Source: Gongronella butleri (lineage: Eukaryota; Mucoromycota; Mucoromycetes; Mucorales; Cunninghamellaceae). From it: DNA of 64,000 bases. Each line of letters opens with the position of its first letter. Positions within the stretch are counted from its first letter, which is position 1. The stretch is from positions 124,001-188,000 of the forward strand of contig JAIWZP010000036.1 in assembly GCA_025201375.1 (NCBI GenBank). Direction: 5' to 3'. The position numbers and the translations under genes are program-made. Positions 57,033 to 64,000 of the stretch are shown piece after piece. Under the pieces are notes generated by a model, which made no database searches, was not told the origin of the DNA, and saw only the letters and a program-made list of their open reading frames with translations.

Positions 57033-57752
57033 TTATATCACGGATTCGAGTGTGGGGATGTCATTGGCGTCATAATAGGGCTTGAGGCGATCGACCAGCG
57101 TGTCGTCCTTTGCAGCGGCATCGGCCCATTTGCCCATGCCGTGCAGGCCCCAGGCCTCGCACAGGCGCGTGACCCAGCGCATGCGCTTGCTGGATTGCGA
57201 GATTTCAGGCTCCCACTCGCGCACTTTGGCGCGCAGCGTGCCCATGTAGTACACCATGTCGCCCGACCGCGGCGGCAGCGCTTTGATCACCTCGGTGCGG
57301 ATCATATTGGCCAATTTCGGCCCGCGCCCATTGGTCGACACGGCAATCTGCAAAGGCCCGTCGCGGTGCTGGCTCATAAAGTAGAAATCGCACATGTCCG
57401 GCACGTCCGCCACATTGACCGGGATCCGCCGCGAACGGCACAGCTTGCCAATGCGCACAGACTCTTCGTGGTCGTCCAGCGCCGTCAGCACCATGTCCAT
57501 CCCATGCAGATCCGCGTCCTCAAAGCATCGGTCCACCCAGGCAACTTCCTTTGCTTCAATGCGCGCACGCACCTCGGCATGCAACCCGCTCGACGGACTC
57601 ACCACCGTCACAGCCGCATCGCCAATCTTGACAGACACAATGCGCTGCGCGGCAACATTCCCACCACCGACAATAAGCACCTTTTTGTGCTTGATCTGCC
57701 ACGCAAGAAGCAACGACCCGCCACCTTCAATAGGAGCATACGAACCAGACAT
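57033..57752 (-). CDS. MET8: Precorrin-2 dehydrogenase / sirohydrochlorin ferrochelatase
   Basis: Single exon, 239 aa. Met8 performs the last two steps of siroheme synthesis: NAD-dependent oxidation of precorrin-2, then iron insertion. Siroheme serves sulfite and nitrite reductases, so the gene implies sulfate (and perhaps nitrate) assimilation. The Rossmann motif KKVLIVGGGNVAAQRIVS is intact. The family blocks IPVNVADVPDMCDFYFMSQH (with the catalytic Asp position) and GPLQIAVSTNGRGPKLANMI follow, then the C-terminal dimerisation helices (MRWVTRLCEAWG). Start and length fit yeast Met8. It lies in the same direction upstream of the spectraplakin-like gene. Confidence 0.94.
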   Translation of the reverse strand: MSGSYAPIEGGGSLLLAWQIKHKKVLIVGGGNVAAQRIVSVKIGDAAVTVVSPSSGLHAEVRARIEAKEVAWVDRCFEDADLHGMDMVLTALDDHEESVRIGKLCRSRRIPVNVADVPDMCDFYFMSQHRDGPLQIAVSTNGRGPKLANMIRTEVIKALPPRSGDMVYYMGTLRAKVREWEPEISQSSKRMRWVTRLCEAWGLHGMGKWADAAAKDDTLVDRLKPYYDANDIPTLESVI

Positions 57753-58099
57753 GGCGAAATAAAAAAAAAGTGGTCGAGAAAAAAAAAAAAACGAGGGAAC
57801 AAAAAGAGAAACAAAAGAGACGAGTCAGAGTAAGATCAAGCGCATTTTTTGACCATCAAGATCTGCTTTTTTGAAATGCCGACACTTTGGCTCATCAGAT
57901 AAAATGTCCCCAATGCAAATAAAAAAAAAGAGGCGCAATACCGCACGTGTTTCAGTGCCATTAAGTCGATAAAAATGGATGGAAGGCGGGCAATTTAAAG
58001 ATTATCACTGAAATCGCTATTTGAGCCGCATCAACCCGATGCATCCCTCAAGGTTATATGACATCAATGGGCACGCATTTGCAAGCGATGTAGCGCGGT

Positions 58100-58870
58100 A
58101 GAGCGCAGCCGCGCGGTCGTGACGAATTTGGACGCACAAAACACACGCGCCCAAAATTGCGCGACGCGAGGCTCGACACGAAATTGCAAATCCAGATCGC
58201 CAGAATCGCACCAAACTTGGACATATAAAAACACGCATGCGCAAACCTCGGAAAAGACAAAGAAACATCGGTCCATTTGGCTCGTGTCGAGAAATGTACG
58301 AATTGAACTTTTACTTTACAGGCCAATGGCGCAGCAGGGACGCGTCAAAGCACCGCGCAGACGCTTCTACCAGCAAGGTGTTCGGAACATGTTTTGGGTG
58401 CGAGCGAGAGGTGCTCACCATGATCGTACTGTAGCACAGAACCACACGTGTTGAAATCGGCTTCAAAAGAGGACAGTTTTTGATACGCGTTCATTATGCT
58501 GGAACTCGTTTTTTCAATCGATCACCAGCATCATCCTCAAACATGCCAGGTCGCGCTCTATCCAATGATTTGATTTGCAGAACGCAGGGGTCATTTTTCA
58601 TTGAGCTTACCTTGACGCGAAAACTTGATTGACCAAAAACTTGCTGGTAATTACCGGTAAGTTGCTGCATTTTATCATAAAAATAACGCAAAACCTATGA
58701 TACTCGATGGAATCTCTATTTTTATCAATTTTTATCGATGAATGCAGTGTGCTCTTTGCTCTATCATAATCATCATGTGGTTGAATGGCGTGGCGATCAG
58801 AGGACCTAAATTCCATCGGTTTCAAATCCTCGACTACTGCACCCTTGGAAAAGTCGTCATTTTTGAAAAT
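58100..58870 (-). repeat. Repeat family R, copy 3 (inverted, diverged)
   Basis: On the minus strand, blocks match copies 1 and 2 in order: AAGGGTGCAGTAGTCGAGGA, AATTTAGGTCCTCTGATCGC, CGCCATTCAACCACATG, GTCTGCGCGGTGC, AAGTTTGGTGCGATTC. Block spacing (about 650) fits the other copies (about 590). Confidence 0.75.
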
Positions 58871-59619
58871 GCAGTAGAATACCGCTACGGCATAATACTG
58901 TATCGGCAGCCTCTACTGTACAGTATATCGGTTTTGATTTTACAGTTCTATATATAACGGCGCAATTTCAGATTTCATTTGATGACTTCTAGCGCTAGAC
59001 TCAATGTTTCGCACCGGTATACAACAGTATCGGCATTTTTTGGCTGGTGAACCCTACAACGGCAAGCAAAATTTTTGATTTTGAAAATAATGCCGATACC
59101 TGCTGTATAATACTGTAGAGGCATTCTACTGAGGTTGTAGCGCGCCATGCTCCATCATCGACGGACGACTTTGGCTATGATATTTCTTCGGCGCATCTCT
59201 TCCCAGAAAAAAATTAAAAACGAGAGGTCAACCAAGCCGTTGTCCGGAGGATGATGTTGTGGTGCGCCAATTTCACGAATCTGTACAACATACTGTAGGA
59301 TTTACAGTACTCGTCGAGAACGGCAAAAAAGTCGACACCGAATTTTTACTGTTTGCATGCAAATTTACAGTATTTGCAAACATACAACAGGTATCGGCGC
59401 ATGTAATGAGACCACTTGGAGGTCGCTAGCTGCTTGAGTTTGAAAATTTTGCATCGGTCATATCTGCAGACAGCATGAAACCAGCTATCATACCAGCCGC
59501 CAGCGCACAAAAATACGGTAATGTGAGCGAAATAAAAAAATAAAAAAATATGATGATGATACAACAGTAGTACGTAAAAAAATAAAAAAAAATAAAAAAA
59601 AATAAAAATTCCAAGATGC

Positions 59620-59690
59620 AATCCACGCACTTAATTTGGAAGTGCCAAACCTTAAGTTTTTGCAAAAAAATCTTGCCCAAACACTGGAGA
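59620..59690 (+). repeat. Repeat family D, head fragment
   Basis: Matches 19500-19570: TGCAATCCA, CTTAATTTGGAAGTG, CCAAACCTTAA, TTTTTGCAAAAAAATCTTGC. Confidence 0.75.
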
Positions 59691-59799
59691 AAGAAAACTC
59701 ATTGTTTTGTCATTGAGCGGCCGTTGCGTCCCCTTCGCGTGGTCTTCAGTATGCCCACTTTATCATGATTGTAACGGTCAATTAAAGACAATTCGATGA

Positions 59800-59925
59800 C
59801 AGAACAACGACCGCGCAACGACTGCGCAATAGTCGCACAAAGACCGCGCATTGGCTGAACAACGGCCGAGCAATGGCTGCACAACGACCGCGCTATGGTG
59901 GTGCAATAGTCGTGCGACGATCGGT
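59800..59925 (+). repeat. Degenerate ~17-bp minisatellite
   Basis: Repeating variants of ACAACGACCGCGCAA, ACTGCGCAATAGTCGC and CGAGCAATGGCTGC. Confidence 0.7.
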
Positions 59926-60167
59926 TAGCACACAAACGGTCAGAGCAGATTATTCCTCCATTAGTCCCAAAAAAAAAAAAATTGGGCGCGCACGCGCGTT
60001 CACGCGCGGCACATGATTTTATTTTGTATTTTGTCTGCTTTTTATGATATTTCAGCTAATGTCACCCAATCATAATGCCAATTTGAGTGCAATGGGGCCA
60101 CCACAGAGCCTTAGGCACCTTACCTTCGTCCCTTTTCGTTGTTCAGACCGAGGATGATAACTTGAGA

Positions 60168-60412
60168 AATGTTGTTATATTAAAATCTGCAGTCTACAGA
60201 GCAAAAAAAGTGAGAAATTGATGATCTTGCTTTGTCACCACCCCTGTTGCGCCGCAACAGCGATCGCAATTGCCATTATTACCTTCATACTAATGTTGTT
60301 GTATTAGAAGCTACAATCAATGAGAACAAAAAGTGAGAAATTGACGATCATTGGTTTGTCGCCACCCTTGTCACGCTGCAAAAGCGGTCACAATTGCCCT
60401 TACCATTATACC
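60168..60412 (+). repeat. Tandem duplication, ~122-bp unit
   Basis: Two diverged copies starting GTTGTTATATTA and GTTGTTGTATTA. Both contain AAAGTGAGAAATTGA, TTTGTC.CCACCC.TGT and CAATTGCC.TTA. Confidence 0.75.
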
Positions 60413-61894
60413 AAAGGAAGTAAAGAGCAGCGTTGAATCATTGCGCCTGTACAGTACTGTACAGTAGTTGCGAGTGCTGCCAGCCATACGCGACACGTGA
60501 AGAATGCAAAAGTGCATGTCAACAGAGCATGAAATGCTGTACTGTAAGTCCAATATGTGCGATGCGTGCAAAGTGAAAACATACTTGCTGACAGTGTTCA
60601 AATATCGTGTTCAACGGACCTGGCACGCCAAAAATGCTCTGGCACACGCTCAAAGTGACTAAATAAAATACCCAAAATACGCACTGCACACAACGGGGCA
60701 AGGTCGCATTGGCAGCTATGAGAGCAAGAAACAGGTGAATGGTTGAACACCACCGATATGGGCACTCACCACCAGTTTGGAGTGCTCTAATATACGTAGA
60801 GTCTGCAGTGCTACCAACGATGACGAGAAAAAAAAGGATGAGAGAGAGAGAGAAAAGGAAAAGCGGGACCTGGCAGTCAACTAAAAAAGATTTTCTTATC
60901 TCCGATGTGGGCGAGGTTATCAATTCCCCCCATTTTTTTCTCAAAGTCCGTTTTCCGCACTCTTTTTTTTTTTGTCGATCGTCATGTTCATGTCAATGAG
61001 TCAATGAGACTCGCGTCTATTACAGTAGGCTCAGGTTGCATAGGACGACACGAAAACGGGTGTCTTTGGCTCGTGTTCTTTTGTTTTGCGTATTTTATAG
61101 TGCACGACATGGCCATGGACGCGTCCAATGTCCATGACTTGGTCTTTTTTTCCTTTTGGTGCATGTGACGATGGGAGTGGGTAGCATGTCGCTATGCGCG
61201 TTCATTGTGAATAGAAACGTGCCTCTGGACACGTTCTTTGTGAGCAACAGTCTATTCAGACGTGCTTTGATTCTGCTGCCCATCATGTCCAGGCAAAGAA
61301 GCAAAAAAAAAAGGCGGAAAACGGACTTGAAATACGCCGTTTTGCCCCCGCCACACCGCTGCTGCCGCCGCGCCCAATTGATCAGCCATTCTCTCATTCT
61401 GACTCCAAATGCTTTCAATCTAAAATGAGTGATTTAATGTAGTTGTTTGGCATTGCGCACTGCTTTTCATGGGACACGGTTCCAAACCTGCCAATGGTCA
61501 TTGTTTTATTTGATGGAACAATTTTTTTTTGCAAAAAGGCTTCAGCATTATTCAAATGATGACGCGCTTGCAATTCATCGAATGCGATGCTCCAGCTCTT
61601 TTTTTTTTTTGCCAAGTCAATCAAATCGAGGGCATCTGTCAGCGCTTAACACTGCACAAATCATGGCACGGCCATTGCACGACTGGCTAACTCATTGAAT
61701 GGCAATCAGTGCTGGCAATTCAAAGAACATGTTACAAGTCATTGAATTCCCGGTGCATGCCTGTTGCACGCTCGTTGATTTAATATTTTATATTTTTAAG
61801 CGTGGTCATCGAATTGCCAGCGCACTTTCATTTTTCGCCTATTTTCTCTCAAATCGATGAGCATTCCATATCATCCAAAATTCATTTCTCCAGT

Positions 61895-62395
61895 GTCATG
61901 CGTCACTCTTTAGAAATTTTTCTTAGTTTGGCGGGGCGATCTGCCATTTTGTCTGCCAATAACAAATGGCCGGAGTTACCTGTTTGGGATGCATTGATCA
62001 CTCGAAGTTTGAAATTTCCCAAATTTGGCGTTTTCTGAGATTGAAATGTGTGACCCCTGAGTGACCCCTGAATTTTTAAAAGTGGTCGTAGCGCTCTCGG
62101 GTTTTAAGCTTTTTTGTCACAAATTTTGCGCTGAACGCGATGCATCTGGTTTTGAATGGGCTCAACCAAGCAGGTGGCGAGATGAATGCAAAAGAGAGTA
62201 GATTGAAGGTTTTTGGAATTTGCTGGCTCAAAAAAAATCGGGCAGATCCATCGCGCGTGCAGGGCTATGATACAGTATACTGTACAGCAGTTCATCTCAT
62301 GGTGAAAGAAGAAGTTTCATCGGCGGGCAAGTGGCGGTGGGCTGTAAAAAAATTTCTGGAGGCACTGCAAGCCGCCAAAATCTGTAAACCCATCC
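61895..62395 (+). repeat. Repeat family D, longest continuous copy
   Basis: Spans both the 5' half seen at 19600-19906 and the 3' half seen at 8651-8890, so it defines the family order (about 500 bases). A TACAGTATACTGTACAG insertion-like block sits at 62270-62286. Confidence 0.85.
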
Positions 62396-62968
62396 ACTCC
62401 ACTTTTTGTTTTCAAATGGCAAAAAAAATGTACACTTTTTTGTGAAGTGTGGCCTGTGGCGCGTTGCTACATCAACCATTGAAGTGACAGCACCCGATTC
62501 TGCCCAATGCGGTATCATCATACGTACGTAAAAAAAAATTGGTGGAACAAAAAACAGTGTCATACTTCTTGCAATAATTCTACGATACTGTAGGTACAGT
62601 AGGTTCTGGATATATCGGCACCTGCTACTGTACTGTACGTATATCGATTTTCCTCGCTACGGTATATCGGCAGCTTTCAAAAAATGGTCTACATATACAG
62701 TAAAATACGAAAAACCTAGAAAAATCCGCTCACTATATCGGCATTTGGCAGGCTTTTTGTACAGTATGATATCATAGTACGTACCGGTAGGTGTTGGCCA
62801 GCGATCATCTCAGACATATTATACAAAGATAGAACTTTTGTGCAAAGCGAAACACACGAGCGAGTTGTCATGATCGCATGATGATGAAAAAGAGAATCAT
62901 ATGTACATTTTTTTTTAAAAAAAAATAATAAATACTGTAGAAGTATAATAATTAAAACAAGAGAGCGG

Positions 62969-64000
62969 CTAGGAGCGCGAGCTGGATGAAAAGAGGTGAA
63001 AGGCGCGTTTTTGGCTCGATGGTCTGCTGCTGGAGGACGTGGTCGACGAAGCAAGTTGTGTGCTGGAAGATGATTTCGGCATCGGCGGTGCAAACGACGA
63101 GGAGGCGTCGGCAGGGTCAAGTGAGCTCATGGCCACCCGCTGGGACGTGGATGGTGCATCAATGCTGTGACGTTTGGCATGGTGCGGAGTCGGCGTGGTC
63201 GAGGAGGAATGCGACGTCAAGGACGAGGCAATTGTGCTGTGATTTGGCCCTTGTTGGCCATGTTGATGCTGCTGGTGGTTGCTGCGATTGATCAAGGGCA
63301 GACGCAGGGTTGCCGGCGAGGGATTGGACGGGTAGATGCCGCAGTCCTGGCGCCAGACCTGGATGCCGCCGTGGACATCGGTGGTGACGAGAATTTGGCC
63401 GTCCGGGTAGTCATATTTGGCACGATCCAGCTGGTCGCGCAAGAGATCGACGATGATGGTGTCCGAGGAGGGCGTGAGCGATGACCGCGACTGCGTTGTT
63501 GGCGTGCTGGCAAGATCGCTCGATGAGATGGACGTGCGCGGGAGGTCCGTGTGGTTGTAAATCATGTCACGGCCTGTCGCCGCCACCAATTGCCGCGTCC
63601 GCAATGGCGCAAACACCGCGTTCGTCACAATGCTCTTGTGCGCCTCAAATTGCTCGTGCGGGTGCAGCAATTTCTCCTTGACGCGCTGCTCGCTTCGCTT
63701 TAGCCAGCTCGCAAGACCAGACCGGTCGTCGCCACCACCCAAATCGCCACCACCACCACCACCGCTACCGCTTGGCGTGCCACTGCCGCTTCCGCCGGGA
63801 TTCCCAGCACCCGTCGTTCCGCTGCCAAGGCTGCTGGAGCCATTAGCATGGTTTATCGTCGTGTGCGTCGCCGCTGTGCCAGAGCCGGAGCTGCCATGGG
63901 TGTAATGATGATGGTGCGATGACGACACGGCTCCAGTCGCATTGTCATCGCTAAAGGCTTGGTCGTGATGATGATGATGAGGATGAAGATGATGCGTGTC
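62969..64000 (-). CDS. WD40-repeat protein, C-terminal part (5' end outside window)
   Basis: The frame is open to the right edge; 343 residues are visible and end at 62969 (stop TAG). The visible part starts with His/Asp- and Gly/Ser-rich disorder. Then come SGLASWLKRSEQRVKEKLLH, HKSIVTNAVFAPLRTRQLVA, a Ser/Thr insertion, and DYPDGQILVTTDVHGGIQVW followed by RQDCGIY. The last two are typical WD-blade strands. 'VTNAVFAP' and '..GxIxVFRQDC' resemble the last blades of the WDR44/yeast YMR102C (Dgr2) family of WD40 proteins. A Ser/Pro-rich basic C-terminal tail follows. Assignment to WDR44-like is tentative because the N-terminal blades are missing from the window. Confidence 0.6.
   Translation of the reverse strand, partial: DTHHLHPHHHHHDQAFSDDNATGAVSSSHHHHYTHGSSGSGTAATHTTINHANGSSSLGSGTTGAGNPGGSGSGTPSGSGGGGGGDLGGGDDRSGLASWLKRSEQRVKEKLLHPHEQFEAHKSIVTNAVFAPLRTRQLVAATGRDMIYNHTDLPRTSISSSDLASTPTTQSRSSLTPSSDTIIVDLLRDQLDRAKYDYPDGQILVTTDVHGGIQVWRQDCGIYPSNPSPATLRLPLINRSNHQQHQHGQQGPNHSTIASSLTSHSSSTTPTPHHAKRHSIDAPSTSQRVAMSSLDPADASSSFAPPMPKSSSSTQLASSTTSSSSRPSSQKRAFHLFSSSSRS

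Larger units (their letters stand above)
57753..62968. other. AT-rich repeat desert
   Basis: 5.2 kb without a credible gene. Contains R copy 3, D fragments, a tandem duplication, a minisatellite and many TACTGTA/TACAGTA words; also 61.0-61.8 kb of unique sequence where nothing was recognised. Confidence 0.7.

Noticed and set aside
1..64000. A multi-gene cluster such as a biosynthetic or defence system
   Set aside because: Neighbouring genes are unrelated housekeeping or signalling genes; no co-functional grouping or shared regulation is visible.

Overview
This window is nuclear DNA of a fungus, most likely an early-diverging (Mucoromycota-like) one. The protein set shows it. An Opy2-type membrane anchor, a Met8-type siroheme enzyme and Enp2 point to fungi. 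A full CSL factor, a spectraplakin-like giant, alkylglycerol monooxygenase and a KICSTOR KICS2 homologue are not typical of Dikarya. Genes have short GT-AG introns (mostly 50-150 nt), often with A-runs just after the donor or T-runs just before the acceptor. Exon joins below were worked out by hand from frame and splice motifs. The assignment to a phylum is inference.

Layout. 1-5.3 kb (minus strand): 3'-truncated Opy2-like gene, BTB/POZ protein, and a CS-domain/Sel1-repeat tail-anchored protein. 6-16.5 kb (plus): 13-exon kelch-like receptor, 13-repeat Sel1 protein, alkylglycerol monooxygenase, and an unknown four-hydrophobic-segment protein. Sen15 (tRNA splicing endonuclease subunit) lies at 16.7-17.4 kb on the minus strand. 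17.4-21.6 kb is an AT-rich gene desert with two ~1-kb foldback palindromes, one nested inside a dispersed repeat. 21.6-34.2 kb is a compact gene block: KICS2 homologue, a divergent peroxiredoxin (minus, convergent with KICS2 and divergent from Enp2), Enp2/NOL10, ARPC4 and a poly-Q CSL transcription factor. 34.2-41.4 kb is another gene-poor block with a ~0.7-kb repeat pair flanking ~0.5-kb/1-kb tandem repeats. 41.4-57.8 kb (all minus): C2H2+PHD regulator, a ~3,460-residue CH-CH/spectrin-like/GAS2 protein, and Met8. 57.8-63 kb is a third repeat desert that shares repeat families with the first two. The minus-strand C-terminal part of a WD40 protein runs off the right end.

The genes do not form one pathway. 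Themes are the cytoskeleton (ARPC4, the spectraplakin-like protein with GAS2 and a possible SxIP tail), nutrient and stress signalling (KICS2, Opy2, CSL), RNA and ribosome biogenesis (Sen15, Enp2), and redox or lipid metabolism (peroxiredoxin, AGMO, Met8). No tRNA, rRNA or CRISPR was seen. The strongest leads are the fungal KICS2 and spectraplakin-like genes and the foldback/TACTGTA repeat landscape.
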